DNA of 64,000 nt from Stomatobaculum longum (GCA_000242235.1 JH590861.1:55467-119466); one strand, 5' to 3'. Shown: positions 44,060 to 57,208, counted from the stretch's first letter. Notes: a model not told the origin generated them from the letters alone. Numbers and translations are program-made.

Positions 44060-45385
44060 TCACACAATGACGATTTGCTGGCGGAGATAGGACGGCAACG
44101 CCATGCCACTGTCCCAGAAATAGAGCGAATTCCAGAGATCGGCAGCGTGCACCTCGGCCTGAAAGAGGTCGCGGGCGGCGGGCGAGCGGAGCAGAGAGCC
44201 CGCAGCAGCGGGGCGACTCACAATCGGAATGGTGGCGGCCTGCTTTAACATCGAGAGCAGGTCCTCGGAATCCCGCCGGAAACCGAGCAGGCGCGCATAG
44301 GGAGCGGCGCCGATCGGCGGAACCGCGGTTTCCGTCCCTTCCGAGTTGTCTTTGGCGAGCGCCTCTTCGCGCGCGGCATTCTTCCAGCGGAGCACATCCG
44401 ACTTCCGTATGCCGAGGAAGATGTGGGTCAGCGCGCGCGCCACGCGGGTGTGCGCATACTGTCTGGTCTTCAGGCTGTTCACAAGGGCTTCAAAGCCGTC
44501 CTCGCGGAAGCTTGTATTGGCAATGCGATCGGCGAGATCGTCCGAGACATCGGAGAAGGTGGAGAGCGCCGTGCCCTCGTAGAGCAGGTCCAGAACGCGC
44601 CGCTCGAGCGGCCCCACGAGGCAGTCGGGGTTCAGATAGGGCGTTTCGGCGAGCACTTCCTGTACGCTGTGCGGCACCATGCGGGACAAATCGTCCCAGG
44701 AGCCGCCGTTTAGAATGTGGGTGCGGATTGCGGTTGCGGAACTGAAATCGCCCTGCAGAATCGGGTCGTGGTAGTCGCTCCCCTTTCGGGAGACGGTCGT
44801 CAGGCGAATCGGAATGCGCTCGGCGCGCGCCGCGCGCGCGTATTCAAAGGCAAGGATATTATTCGGCTTCGAGAGCAGCTCTCTCGTGCGGAGCAGAAGG
44901 GTGTTGTCCGCACCCGCCTGGCAGAGGTCGGCGGCAATCGCATTGACCCGCGCCTCGGCGTAGGAGAGCCCGGTCTTTAAACCCTCGCGGAGACTGTGCT
45001 GAAAGGCCTCGGAGTTCTCGTCAATGACCTCGAGGAGCATCGAGAGCTCCTCGGCGGAGACATCTTCCGTGCCGCAGCAGAGATTCGGGATGCCGAGTCC
45101 CGCGAGCAGGCTCACGCCGTAGGCCGCGTAGTCGCGGGCCGAGGAGGAGCTGAACGGCGTCGGAATTTCAAAGACCGCGTCGGCACCCGCGCGGAGTGCG
45201 GCTTCGGCGCGCTTTAAGGGCGAATAAATCGCGGGCATACCGCGCTGCACAAAGTAACTGCTCAGGAAAACCACGCAGTAGGAGGCGCCGGTCAGCGCGC
45301 GCGCATTTCGCATCTGGTAGAGATGGCCGTTGTGAAACGGATGATATTCAGCAATAATCCCGACAACCTGCGCAAGATTAATCAT
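44060..45385 (-). CDS. tmcAL: tRNA(Met) cytidine acetate ligase
   Basis: A 441-residue nucleotidyltransferase-fold enzyme with the HxGH-type motif HPFHNGH at residues 15-21. It also has the family segments FLSSYFVQRGMPAIYSPLKR and SRKGSDYHDP. It activates acetate with ATP and forms N4-acetylcytidine at the wobble position of elongator tRNA-Met. Length fits the family. It is transcribed away from ackA, which makes acetyl phosphate/acetate, although the link is probably positional only. Confidence 0.93.
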   Translation of the reverse strand: MINLAQVVGIIAEYHPFHNGHLYQMRNARALTGASYCVVFLSSYFVQRGMPAIYSPLKRAEAALRAGADAVFEIPTPFSSSSARDYAAYGVSLLAGLGIPNLCCGTEDVSAEELSMLLEVIDENSEAFQHSLREGLKTGLSYAEARVNAIAADLCQAGADNTLLLRTRELLSKPNNILAFEYARAARAERIPIRLTTVSRKGSDYHDPILQGDFSSATAIRTHILNGGSWDDLSRMVPHSVQEVLAETPYLNPDCLVGPLERRVLDLLYEGTALSTFSDVSDDLADRIANTSFREDGFEALVNSLKTRQYAHTRVARALTHIFLGIRKSDVLRWKNAAREEALAKDNSEGTETAVPPIGAAPYARLLGFRRDSEDLLSMLKQAATIPIVSRPAAAGSLLRSPAARDLFQAEVHAADLWNSLYFWDSGMALPSYLRQQIVIV

Positions 45386-45422
45386 AGTCTCTCCTGTATT
45401 TTGAAAAAAACAGCCTTCCGTC

Positions 45423-45452
45423 TTGTCACTCGTTTATTCATTGGTCTATAAT
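45423..45452 (+). promoter_or_regulatory. ackA promoter
   Basis: TTGTCA (45423-45428) and a perfect TATAAT (45447-45452) are 18 bases apart, about 45 bases before the ackA start. Confidence 0.75.
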
Positions 45453-45496
45453 AACAGAGATTGTGACTAATATAAAGTTGAAGGGGGAAACACACA

Positions 45497-46693
45497 ATGA
45501 AAATTCTTGTCATGAACTGCGGCAGCTCTTCGTTAAAGTATCAGCTCATTGATATGGAGAATGAGAGCGTGCTCGCGAAGGGACTCTGCGAGAGAATCGG
45601 CATCGACGGTTCTCTGCTGACCCACACACCGGCGGGCGGCGAAAAGTATAAGGTCGAGGCAGCTATGCCGAGCCACAAGGAGGCAATTGAGCTCGTCATG
45701 CAGGCGCTGGTAGATCCGTCCCACGGTGTCATCAAGAGCACGGACGAGATTTCGGCAATCGGCCATCGCGTGGTTCACGGCGGAACATATTACAACGAGT
45801 CTGTGCTGGTCAATGAGGACGTGAAGAAGGCAATCGCGGACTGCTTTGACCTGGCTCCCCTTCACAATCCGGCAAACCTCATGGGCATTGAGGCCTGCGA
45901 GGCGGCTATGCCCGGCAAGCCGAATGTCGCTGTGTTCGATACGGCTTTCGGCATGAGCATGCCGGAGAAGGCTTATCTCTACGCACTGCCCTACGAGTAC
46001 TACGAGAAGTACAAGGTGCGTCGCTACGGCTTCCACGGCACCAGCCACAACTTTGTCGCGGGTGAGGTGATCCGGAAGGGCGGCCTCGATCCGAAGAGCG
46101 CAAAGGTCGTCGTGTGCCACCTCGGCAACGGCGCTTCGGTCTCGGCTTCGATCGGCGGCAAGTGTGTCGACACTTCGATGGGTCTCACCCCGCTCGAGGG
46201 TCTCATCATGGGCACCCGCTCTGGCGACATTGACCCCGCAATCATTCAGTTTATCTGCGAGCACGAGAAGCTCACGGTCGAAGAGATGACCGATGTCCTG
46301 AACAAGAAGTCCGGTGTCCTGGGCTTAAGCAACGGCATTTCCTCCGACTTCCGCGACATTGACGATGCGGCAAACGGCGGCAATCACCTTGCGAAGGTCG
46401 CACTCGAGGCGTACACGCTCCGCGTCGCAAAGTACATCGGCGCTTATGTCGCGGCGATGAACGGCGTCGATGCGATTGCCTTCACGGCAGGTGTCGGCGA
46501 GAACGACAAGTTCATGAGAAAGAATATCTGCGCTTACCTCGGCTACCTCGGCGTCAAGATTGACGATGAGAGAAACAATGTCCGCGGCGAAGAGCGCCTC
46601 ATTTCGACCGACGACTCGAAGGTGCAGGTGTACCTCCTGCCGACCAACGAGGAGCTCGCAATCGCAAGAGATACGCTGAAGCTGACCAAGTAA
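45497..46693 (+). CDS. ackA: Acetate kinase
   Basis: A 398-residue enzyme converting acetyl phosphate and ADP to acetate and ATP. It has the family signatures NCGSSSLKYQLID at the N-terminus, VVHGGTYYNESVLV, and GRxG-type/ATP site elements MGTRSGDIDPAI and FTAGVGENDKF. With pta and nifJ it completes substrate-level ATP formation from pyruvate. Its codon bias is strong. The ribosome site is AAGGGGG. Pta follows 60 bases on and is probably co-transcribed; the order ackA-pta is the reverse of the common pta-ackA. Confidence 0.97.
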   Translation: MKILVMNCGSSSLKYQLIDMENESVLAKGLCERIGIDGSLLTHTPAGGEKYKVEAAMPSHKEAIELVMQALVDPSHGVIKSTDEISAIGHRVVHGGTYYNESVLVNEDVKKAIADCFDLAPLHNPANLMGIEACEAAMPGKPNVAVFDTAFGMSMPEKAYLYALPYEYYEKYKVRRYGFHGTSHNFVAGEVIRKGGLDPKSAKVVVCHLGNGASVSASIGGKCVDTSMGLTPLEGLIMGTRSGDIDPAIIQFICEHEKLTVEEMTDVLNKKSGVLGLSNGISSDFRDIDDAANGGNHLAKVALEAYTLRVAKYIGAYVAAMNGVDAIAFTAGVGENDKFMRKNICAYLGYLGVKIDDERNNVRGEERLISTDDSKVQVYLLPTNEELAIARDTLKLTK

Positions 46694-46753
46694 AACAGGC
46701 GGGGCAATGCGCCCCGGCAAGGTTCATCCCGGAACGGGAGAAAGGAAAACCTT

Positions 46754-47737
46754 ATGTATACATTCGGCACTATGATTAACAAGCTCAAGGGGAACCCGAA
46801 GACCATCGTGTTTACGGAGGGTACGGATCCGCGTATTCTCGAGGCGGCATCGCGCCTCTTGGCGAGCAACTTCTTAAAGCCGATTCTGGTCGGTAACCCG
46901 GCGGCAATCGAGGCAGCGGCGGAGGATGCGGGCTACAACATCCGCGGCGCACAGATTGTCGATCCGGAGAACTTTGACCGCTTTGACGAGATGGTCGAGA
47001 TGTTCTGCGAGATCAGAAAGTCGAAGGGCGTGACCCCGGAGCAGGCGAAGAAGATTCTCTCCGGCGCAAACTACTTCGGCACCATGCTGATCAAGATGGG
47101 CATCGGCGACTGCCTGCTCGGCGGCGCTACCTACTCCACCGCAGACACGGTTCGTCCGGCGCTTCAGATCATCAAGACCAAGCCGGGCAACAAGATTGTT
47201 TCCTCCTGCTTCATCCTGGTTCGTCCGTCCGCAACCGGTGACAACGAGCTGCTCGCAATGGCAGACTGCGCAATCAACATCAAGCCGACCGAGGACGAGC
47301 TCGTCGAGATTTGCGGCGAGACCGTGAACTGCGCAAAGATTTTCGGCATTGACCCGAAGGTTGCTTTCCTCAGCTATTCGACCGTGGGCTCCGGCTCCGG
47401 CGAGGATGTCGACAAGATGAGAAATGCCTGCGCAAAGGCAAAGGCTGCTTTCCCGGACGAGGCAATCGACGGCGAGATGCAGTTTGACGCAGCGGTTTCC
47501 CCGACCGTCGCGCGCACCAAGATAAAGGACAGCAAGGTCGCAGGCTATGCGAACACCTTCATTTTCCCGGACATCAATGCGGGTAACATCGGCTACAAGA
47601 TTGCACAGAGACTCGGCGGCTTCGACGCTTACGGCCCGATTCTGCTCGGTCTGAATGCGCCGATCAACGACCTTTCGAGAGGCTGCAACGCGCTCGAGGT
47701 CTATTCGATGGCGATTGTGACGGCAGCGCTCGCATAA
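46754..47737 (+). CDS. pta: Phosphate acetyltransferase
   Basis: A 327-residue short-form Pta interconverting acetyl-CoA and acetyl phosphate. Family features include VFTEGTDPRILEAASRLLAS, SGANYFGTMLIKMGIGDCLL, STADTVRPALQIIKTKPG and LSYSTVGSGSG. No N-terminal regulatory domain is present, as usual in Gram-positives. It follows ackA and is part of the same unit. Confidence 0.97.
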   Translation: MYTFGTMINKLKGNPKTIVFTEGTDPRILEAASRLLASNFLKPILVGNPAAIEAAAEDAGYNIRGAQIVDPENFDRFDEMVEMFCEIRKSKGVTPEQAKKILSGANYFGTMLIKMGIGDCLLGGATYSTADTVRPALQIIKTKPGNKIVSSCFILVRPSATGDNELLAMADCAINIKPTEDELVEICGETVNCAKIFGIDPKVAFLSYSTVGSGSGEDVDKMRNACAKAKAAFPDEAIDGEMQFDAAVSPTVARTKIKDSKVAGYANTFIFPDINAGNIGYKIAQRLGGFDAYGPILLGLNAPINDLSRGCNALEVYSMAIVTAALA

Positions 47738-47751
47738 GTGTCATAAACAGC

Positions 47752-47780
47752 TTGACAGGATAGATGTTGTATATTACACT
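47752..47780 (+). promoter_or_regulatory. rpmF promoter
   Basis: Consensus TTGACA (47752-47757) and TACACT (47775-47780) are 17 bases apart, ~75 bases before rpmF. Confidence 0.8.
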
Positions 47781-47853
47781 AAGCCTGTTATGCCAGAAAT
47801 GGATGATTGCGGTTTATAACCGTTAACGCTACGAGGTGAGGAGGTGTTTCAGG

Positions 47854-48036
47854 ATGTCGATTTGTCCGAAGAATAAATCTTCCAAGGGCCACAGAGATCA
47901 GAGAAGAGCCAACTGGAAGATGGGCGTGATGAACCTTGTCAAGTGCCCGAAGTGCGGCGAGCTCATGATGCCGCATCGCGTCTGCAAGAACTGCGGGACG
48001 TACAATAAGAAGGAGATCGTGAAAGTCGCTGACTGA
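47854..48036 (+). CDS. rpmF: 50S ribosomal protein L32
   Basis: The 60-residue protein starts MSICPKNKSSKGHRDQRRAN and carries the zinc-ribbon cysteines CPKC and CKNC of the zinc-binding L32 form. ATG 47854 is chosen over ATG 47836, because the family starts with this sequence and a ribosome site (GTGAGGAGGTG) can serve either start. The DUF177 gene that usually precedes rpmF is not in this position. Confidence 0.96.
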   Translation: MSICPKNKSSKGHRDQRRANWKMGVMNLVKCPKCGELMMPHRVCKNCGTYNKKEIVKVAD

Positions 48037-48063
48037 GCCTTTCTTCCTGCGAAATAATGCATG

Positions 48064-48098
48064 AACCGCTCCGGACGAAAGTCCGGGGCGGTTTTCTT
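48064..48098 (+). terminator. Terminator of rpmF
   Basis: A long GC-rich stem (AACCGCTCCGGAC / GTCCGGGGCGGTT, GAAA loop) is followed by TTCTTT. Confidence 0.88.
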
Positions 48099-48104
48099 TA
48101 CAAC

Positions 48105-48133
48105 TTGCGGGGCAGGGTGCTTTGCTTTATCAT
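48105..48133 (+). promoter_or_regulatory. Promoter of the plsX-acp-rnc-smc operon
   Basis: TTGCGG (48105-48110) and TATCAT (48128-48133) are 17 bases apart, just after the rpmF terminator and 23 bases before plsX. Confidence 0.6.
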
Positions 48134-48156
48134 TAGGTACACAGAGGTGAAATCAT

Positions 48157-49161
48157 ATGGTGAGAGTTGCAGTGGACGCAATGGGCGGCGACAATGCGCC
48201 CGGCGAAATTGTGAAGGGTTGCCTTCTGGCACTTCAAAAGAGTGAGGCGGTAAAGATTCTGCTCTGCGGCAAGGAAGAAATTCTGAGACAGCTGGTGGGG
48301 CAGCAGTATCCGGCGGAGCGCCTCGAAATTGTACCGGCATCGGAAGTGATTGAGACGGGCGATGTCCCGGTCGTTTCGGTGCGAAAAAAGAAGGATTCCT
48401 CTCTCGTGGTCGGTATGAAGCTGATCCGCGAGGAGAGAGCGGATGCCTTTGTCTCGGCCGGCAATTCCGGCGCAATCCTGGTCGGCGGACAGGTGCTGGT
48501 CGGCAGATTGCCGGGCGTGGAGCGCGCGCCGTTTGCCCCCCTCATTCCGACCGAAGACGGCGGCGTGACGCTGCTCCTCGATTCCGGAGCGAATGTGGAC
48601 GCGAAGGCGGCGCATCTCGTGCAGTTTGCCGAGATGGGTTCGCTTTACATGGAGAAGGCGCTCGGCATTGAAAAGCCCCGCGTCGCGATCCTGAATGTGG
48701 GAGTCGAGGAGGAGAAGGGCAATGCGCTTGTCAAGGAGACATATCCGCTCCTCAAGGCGACGCCCGGGATTAACTTTATCGGCAGCATCGAGGCACGCGA
48801 AGTGTTGCACGGGCAGGCGGATGTCTGCGTCGCGGAGGCCTTTACCGGAAACATGGTGCTAAAGGCCATCGAGGGAACCGCATCTACTTTCCAGCACATC
48901 ATCAAGCGAGCTGCCATGTCGAATCTGCGGAGTAAAATCGGTGCGGCGCTACTCAAGCCGGCGCTCAAAGAGGCGCTGCAGAGTTTTGACGCCTCCCGTT
49001 ACGGCGGCGCGCCGATGCTGGGACTCCGCGGTCTTGTGGTCAAGGTGCACGGCAACGCAAAGGCGGCGGAGGTCTGCAACGCTGTGCTGCAGTGCGAGAC
49101 CTTTGAGAGGCAGCATGTATTACAGAGTATTGCGGAGGCAGTGAATGTCAGAGAGGGATGA
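48157..49161 (+). CDS. plsX: Phosphate acyltransferase
   Basis: A 334-residue enzyme transferring the acyl group of acyl-ACP to phosphate, the first step of Gram-positive phospholipid synthesis. It has the PlsX start VAVDAMGGDNAPGEIVKGC, DAFVSAGNSGAILVGG and the C-terminal ALLKPALKEALQSFD. It is coupled to the acyl-carrier-protein gene, whose start lies 17 bases inside its end, consistent with delivery of acyl-ACP. Confidence 0.95.
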   Translation: MVRVAVDAMGGDNAPGEIVKGCLLALQKSEAVKILLCGKEEILRQLVGQQYPAERLEIVPASEVIETGDVPVVSVRKKKDSSLVVGMKLIREERADAFVSAGNSGAILVGGQVLVGRLPGVERAPFAPLIPTEDGGVTLLLDSGANVDAKAAHLVQFAEMGSLYMEKALGIEKPRVAILNVGVEEEKGNALVKETYPLLKATPGINFIGSIEAREVLHGQADVCVAEAFTGNMVLKAIEGTASTFQHIIKRAAMSNLRSKIGAALLKPALKEALQSFDASRYGGAPMLGLRGLVVKVHGNAKAAEVCNAVLQCETFERQHVLQSIAEAVNVREG

Positions 49162-49384
49162 GATTCGGCGCATTGTCGCAGAGATACTGGAACTCCCGCT
49201 CACAGAGCTCGATGACGGCGCGAGCTTCACGGAAGTCTATTTCGCGGACTCCCTGGAGCGCTACCGCATTGTGCTCGCACTCGAAACATTCTTTGACCTG
49301 CATTTTCCGCCCGAGGCGCTCGACAAGATTCAGTCTGTCGAGTCTGCGGAGCGCGCCATTCGCGCGCTCCCTGCCGGGCGATGA
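49145..49384 (+). CDS. Acyl carrier protein
   Basis: A 79-residue acidic helical protein with the phosphopantetheine site DSLERYRIV (Ser-36), slightly different from the common DSLDxVE. Overall length and helix pattern fit ACP, and its position between plsX and rnc is the usual place for acpP. It overlaps plsX by 17 bases. It may be the main ACP or a paralogue; no other ACP is visible here. Confidence 0.85.
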   Translation: MSERDEIRRIVAEILELPLTELDDGASFTEVYFADSLERYRIVLALETFFDLHFPPEALDKIQSVESAERAIRALPAGR

Positions 49385-49396
49385 GAGGAGAAGGAT

Positions 49397-50094
49397 TTGA
49401 ATTCCGAGACCATTGAGGCGTTGGAGGGAAAGATTGGCTATACGTTCCGGGACCGCTCACTGTTGGTTCTGGCACTCACACACACCTCATTTGCGAATGA
49501 GGCGCACAGCGGTCATCTGGGTTCCAACGAGAGACTGGAATTTCTGGGGGACGCCGTGCTGGAGCTTGTGAGCTCCGATTTCTTTTACCGGGAAAAACCG
49601 AAACTCAGCGAGGGCGAGCTCACGAAACTGCGCGCGAGCTTTGTCTGTGAGCCGGCACTCGCCTATTGCGCGGAGCAGATTCCGCTTCCGCCCTATCTGC
49701 TGCTCGGAAGAGGCGAGGAGATGACCGGCGGCAGACTGCGCCCGAGCATCGTGAGCGATGCGATGGAGGCGGTAATCGGTGCCATCTATCTGGACGGCGG
49801 TCTCACACCGGCGCGCGCTTACATTGACCGCTTTATCCTGAATGACATTGAGGGCAAGCGCTATTTTTACGACGCAAAGACCATACTCCAGGAGGAGATT
49901 CAGAAGGACAAGGATGCCGTGCTCTCGTACGAACTGCGCGGCGAGGAGGGGCCGGAGCACTTGAAGCGCTTCACGGTCGCGGCGCTCCGGGACGGCGTGC
50001 CGCTCGCCGAGGGCGAAGGCAGCAGCAAGAAGGAAGCGGAGCAGCGGGCGGCCTATGCGGCGCTCCTTGCGCTCGGCATTGCGGAGGGCGGCAC

Positions 50095-50104
<10 letters not shown>
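49397..50104 (+). CDS. rnc: Ribonuclease III
   Basis: The 235-residue endonuclease cleaves double-stranded RNA, including rRNA precursors. The catalytic signature NERLEFLGDAVLEL is at about 43-56. The C-terminal double-stranded RNA-binding domain has KDKDAVLSYELRGEEGPEHL and ends GSSKKEAEQRAAYAALLALG. The start is a TTG at 49397 with AGGAGAAGG upstream. It overlaps the smc start by 10 bases. Confidence 0.95.
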
Positions 50105-53652
<3,548 letters not shown>

Positions 53653-53660
53653 GAGGAACA

Positions 53661-54617
53661 ATGGCAGAAGAGAAAAAGGGATTTTTCAGCCGCCTCGTGG
53701 CGGGACTCGAGAAAACCCGCAAGGCAGTGGTCTACGGCCTGGACGATTTGTTCAACGGACCCGGAGAAGTGGACGATGACTTTTATGATGAACTCGAAGA
53801 GATTCTGATTACCGGCGATGTGGGCGTCCGCGCGACGGAGGAAATTCTCGAAGAGCTGCGCGCCATGACAGAGGAAAGACATGTGCGGGCGCGGAGCGCC
53901 TGCCGGGATCTTCTGATCGAGAGCATCAAGTCCAGAATGGACCTCGGCGAAAATGCCTATGACTTTGAGAAGACCCCCTCCGTGTTGCTCTTAATCGGTG
54001 TGAACGGTGTCGGCAAGACGACAACCGCCGGGAAGATGGCGGCGCAGGCGAAGGCAGACGGCAGACGCGTGTTGCTCGCAGGCGCGGATACCTTCCGCGC
54101 GGCGGCCATCGAGCAGCTGGAGGCGTGGTCGCAGCGCGCCGGGGTCGAGATGGTCAAGGCGACGGCGGGCGCAGACCCGGCCGCGGTCGTCTTCGACGCC
54201 TGCCAGGCTTCGCGCGCGCGGCGCACGGATCTTCTGATTTGCGACACGGCGGGCCGGCTCCACAACAAGAAGAATCTGATGGAGGAGCTACGGAAGATTG
54301 ACCGCGTGGTGCAGCGGGAGCTGCCGGAGTACCGGAGAGAGACCCTTTTGGTGCTCGATGGCACAACGGGCCAGAACGCAATCGAGCAGGCGAAGGAGTT
54401 CGGCGACATCTGCGATATCTCGGGTGTCGTGCTGACCAAGCTCGACGGCTCCGCAAAGGGCGGTGTCGCGATTGCGATTCAGGCGGAGTTAAAGCTTCCG
54501 GTCAAGTACATCGGCGTCGGCGAGAAGATTGACGATCTCAGAAAGTTTGACGCAGGGCAGTATGTCGAGGCGCTGTTCGCCAGAGAGCCGGACAGAGAGA
54601 GTGAAGAGGAGGCATAA
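53661..54617 (+). CDS. ftsY: Signal recognition particle receptor FtsY
   Basis: A 318-residue SRP GTPase with N domain (residues ~15-100) and G domain: P-loop GVNGVGKTT near 114, DTAGR, TKLDGSAKGG and a C-terminal GVGEKIDDLRKFD. The acidic A domain is very short, as in many Firmicutes. It docks ribosome-SRP complexes at the membrane; its partner Ffh is encoded about 3 kb downstream. It follows smc by 8 bases. Confidence 0.96.
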   Translation: MAEEKKGFFSRLVAGLEKTRKAVVYGLDDLFNGPGEVDDDFYDELEEILITGDVGVRATEEILEELRAMTEERHVRARSACRDLLIESIKSRMDLGENAYDFEKTPSVLLLIGVNGVGKTTTAGKMAAQAKADGRRVLLAGADTFRAAAIEQLEAWSQRAGVEMVKATAGADPAAVVFDACQASRARRTDLLICDTAGRLHNKKNLMEELRKIDRVVQRELPEYRRETLLVLDGTTGQNAIEQAKEFGDICDISGVVLTKLDGSAKGGVAIAIQAELKLPVKYIGVGEKIDDLRKFDAGQYVEALFAREPDRESEEEA

Positions 54618-54622
54618 GCGGT

Positions 54623-55852
54623 ATGGAACCGATGACATTGGAGGCTTTTGAAGAGGCAAGCGACAGAGTCCGCGAGGTGACCAAGGAAACTAAGTTAATT
54701 TACTCGGACTTCTTTTCCAAGCAGAGCGGCAACAAGGTCTACTTTAAGCCGGAGAATTTGCAGCAGACCGGCGCCTACAAGGTGCGCGGCGCTTACTATA
54801 AGATTTCGACGATGGATGAGAGTGCGCGGGAAAAAGGCTTGATTACCGCTTCGGCGGGAAACCACGCGCAGGGCGTCGCCTTTGCGGCAAAGCTCGCGGG
54901 CGTGAAGGCGACGGTCTGCATGCCGACGGTGACACCGCTCATGAAGATTAACCGCACCAAGGCGCTCGGCGCGGAGGTTGTGCTCTCCGGTGATGTCTTT
55001 GACGACGCGTTAAAGCGCGCCTATGAGATTGCGGCCGAGACCGGCGCCACCTTTGTGCATCCGTTTGACGACCTGACGGTCGCAACCGGCCAGGGCAGCA
55101 TCGCGATGGAAATCGTGAAAGAGCTGCCGACGGTCGACTACATTCTCGTGCCGATCGGCGGCGGCGGCCTCGCGAGCGGCGTCTCGACTCTCGCGAAACT
55201 GTTGAATCCGAACATCCATGTGATCGGCGTGGAGCCGGAGAATGCGGCCTGCATGAAGGCTTCGCTCGCGGCGGGCGAGGTCGTGACGCTGCCGAGTGCC
55301 AACACGATTGCGGACGGCACTGCGGTGAAGCGGCCCGGCGAGAAGATTTTCCCCTATATCCAAAAGAACCTGGACGGCATCATCACGATTCAGGACAATG
55401 AGCTGATTGTCTCCTTCCTCGACATGGTCGAGAACCACAAGATGATCGTCGAGAACTCGGGTCTTCTGACCGTCGCGGCGCTGAAGCACCTCGATGTCGA
55501 GAACAAGAAGATTGTGAGCATTCTCTCGGGCGGCAACATGGATGTGATTACGATGGCGTCTCTGATTCAGCACGGCCTCATTCAGAGAGACCGCATCTTC
55601 ACAGTCTCGGTGCTGCTCCCGGATAAGCCCGGCCAGCTTGCACGCGTTGCCGAGGTCATCGCCGAGGAGAGCGGCAACGTGATTAAGCTCGAGCACAACC
55701 AGTTTGTGAGCATCAACCGCAATGCGGCGGTGGAACTCCGTATCACGATGGAGGCTTTTGGCACCGAACACAAAGAAAAAATTTGTGAGCGCCTGAAGAA
55801 AGAGGGGTATCGCCCGAAACTTGTGCGCTCGAAGGGGACCTACGGTGAATGA
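54623..55852 (+). CDS. ilvA: Threonine ammonia-lyase with C-terminal ACT domain
   Basis: A 409-residue PLP enzyme that deaminates threonine to 2-oxobutanoate. The PLP lysine is in QQTGAYKVRGA. The phosphate-binding glycine loop is in VPIGGGGLASGV, and SAGNHAQGVA is also conserved. Residues ~325-400 form one ACT domain (FTVSVLLPDKPGQLARVAEV). The length matches the short ACT-containing type, which may be catabolic or biosynthetic. No ilv operon is adjacent. The start follows GAAGAGGAGG; it is closely spaced after ftsY. Confidence 0.92.
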   Translation: MEPMTLEAFEEASDRVREVTKETKLIYSDFFSKQSGNKVYFKPENLQQTGAYKVRGAYYKISTMDESAREKGLITASAGNHAQGVAFAAKLAGVKATVCMPTVTPLMKINRTKALGAEVVLSGDVFDDALKRAYEIAAETGATFVHPFDDLTVATGQGSIAMEIVKELPTVDYILVPIGGGGLASGVSTLAKLLNPNIHVIGVEPENAACMKASLAAGEVVTLPSANTIADGTAVKRPGEKIFPYIQKNLDGIITIQDNELIVSFLDMVENHKMIVENSGLLTVAALKHLDVENKKIVSILSGGNMDVITMASLIQHGLIQRDRIFTVSVLLPDKPGQLARVAEVIAEESGNVIKLEHNQFVSINRNAAVELRITMEAFGTEHKEKICERLKKEGYRPKLVRSKGTYGE

Positions 55853-57143
55853 GTCGGCAAAGAGCAACCTGCTCTATTTCGTAAAATGGACGCTTTACGC
55901 GATTGTCACCGGCCTGCTGGTCGGTTTTATCGGCATGCTGTTCCGGAAGGGCGTTGATTTCGGAACCGCAAACTGGAACGCACATCCGCAGTTTCTGCTG
56001 CTCGCGCCGTTCTCGGCGATGTTGATTGTGGGGCTCGAGAAGCTCTTACACGAGGAGAAAAACGGCGGCACCAACACCGTCATCGACTCGATCACCGAGG
56101 GCAAACACATCACGGTGCAGACCGCGCCGCTCATCTTTCTCTCGACGGTGCTCTCGCATCTGGTCGGCGCTTCGGTCGGACGAGAGGGCGCGGCGCTCAT
56201 GATCGGCGGAAGCCTCGGCGAAGCGCTCTCCAAGGCGTTTCGTATGGACGAGAAGGATAAGCGTATCGCGATTATGTGCGGCATGTCCGCCTGCTTCGCC
56301 GCGATTTTCGGGACGCCGCTCGCGGCGGCCATCTTCCCGATGGAGATGATTTCTATCGGCATCATGTACTACGCGGCGCTGATTCCCTGCCTCTTCGCGG
56401 CATTTATCGCGGCCCATGTCTCGGTGCGCTTCGGTGTCTACGGCGAGGCCTTCCCGGTCACGGAAGTGCCGGCGTTTAACCTGCGCGGCGCGGTCATGGT
56501 CATTTTCTTTGCGGTGCTCTGCGCCGTTCTCGCGATGGCCTTCAGCATTCTTCTGTATCGCGGACACCGCTATACGGCGGAGCGTTTCCCGAACCCGTGG
56601 ATGCGCGGTGTGGTCGGCGCGGTCGCGCTGCTCTGCCTGACGGCGCTGAACCAGCAGTTCTTTACGCACGCGCTCGACTTTAACGGCGGCGGCTTTGCGC
56701 TGATTGAGAAGGCCTATCGGGGCGAGGCGGCCTGGTACAGCTTTCTCTTTAAAATGATATTCACCTGCGCCTGCCTCTTCGGCAGCTTTAAGGGCGGAGA
56801 GATTGTGCCGACCCTCACCATAGGCGCCTGCTTCGGCGCGGCCTTTGCCGGCTGGTTCGGCCTGCCGGTGCCGCTCTACACGGGCATAGGTGTCGCGGCC
56901 TTTTTTGCGGGCATGACGAACAGCCCCTTCACCTCGTTACTCATGACTTTCGAGATATTCGGCTTTGCGGGCATGCCGTACTATGCGTTTGCGATTGCCG
57001 TCTGCTTCACGCTATCGGGCTACTATGGCCTCTACACGAGCCAGAAGTTCCCCTACTCGAAGACCCAGGCGATGTTCATCAACCGCAAGGGGCCGAGAAA
57101 ACTCTGGAATATTCCGGAGGGCACCGCGGAGACGAAGGAATAA
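55845..57143 (+). CDS. ClC-type chloride channel/antiporter
   Basis: A 432-residue polytopic protein of the ClC family. The gating-glutamate motif appears as GREGAALMIGGSLGEAL near 118, with FGTPLAAAIFPMEM and KGGEIVPTLTIGACFGAAFAG further on. The classical GSGIP at the first anion-binding loop is not seen; the region reads GGTNTVIDSI. It may therefore belong to a divergent ClC branch; the transported anion is uncertain. The start is GTG 55845, overlapping the ilvA stop by 8 bases. Confidence 0.85.
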   Translation: MNESAKSNLLYFVKWTLYAIVTGLLVGFIGMLFRKGVDFGTANWNAHPQFLLLAPFSAMLIVGLEKLLHEEKNGGTNTVIDSITEGKHITVQTAPLIFLSTVLSHLVGASVGREGAALMIGGSLGEALSKAFRMDEKDKRIAIMCGMSACFAAIFGTPLAAAIFPMEMISIGIMYYAALIPCLFAAFIAAHVSVRFGVYGEAFPVTEVPAFNLRGAVMVIFFAVLCAVLAMAFSILLYRGHRYTAERFPNPWMRGVVGAVALLCLTALNQQFFTHALDFNGGGFALIEKAYRGEAAWYSFLFKMIFTCACLFGSFKGGEIVPTLTIGACFGAAFAGWFGLPVPLYTGIGVAAFFAGMTNSPFTSLLMTFEIFGFAGMPYYAFAIAVCFTLSGYYGLYTSQKFPYSKTQAMFINRKGPRKLWNIPEGTAETKE

Positions 57144-57146
57144 ATG

Positions 57147-57197
57147 GAACCGGGAGTGTCAAGGAAAAATACTTGACAGCACTCCCGGTTTTTCTTA
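57147..57197 (+). terminator. Terminator after the ClC gene
   Basis: The stem ACCGGGAGTGTCAAG / CTTGACAGCACTCCCGGT (small bulge) is followed by TTTTTCTT. Its descending arm contains the -35 box of the next promoter. Confidence 0.85.
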
Positions 57198-57201
57198 TAC
57201 T
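57173..57201 (+). promoter_or_regulatory. ylxM-ffh promoter embedded in the preceding terminator
   Basis: Consensus TTGACA (57173-57178) and TATACT (57196-57201) are 17 bases apart. The predicted transcription start (57208-57209) coincides with the ATG of ylxM, and no ribosome site separates them, so the transcript may be leaderless. Confidence 0.75.
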
Positions 57202-57208
57202 GGGACGC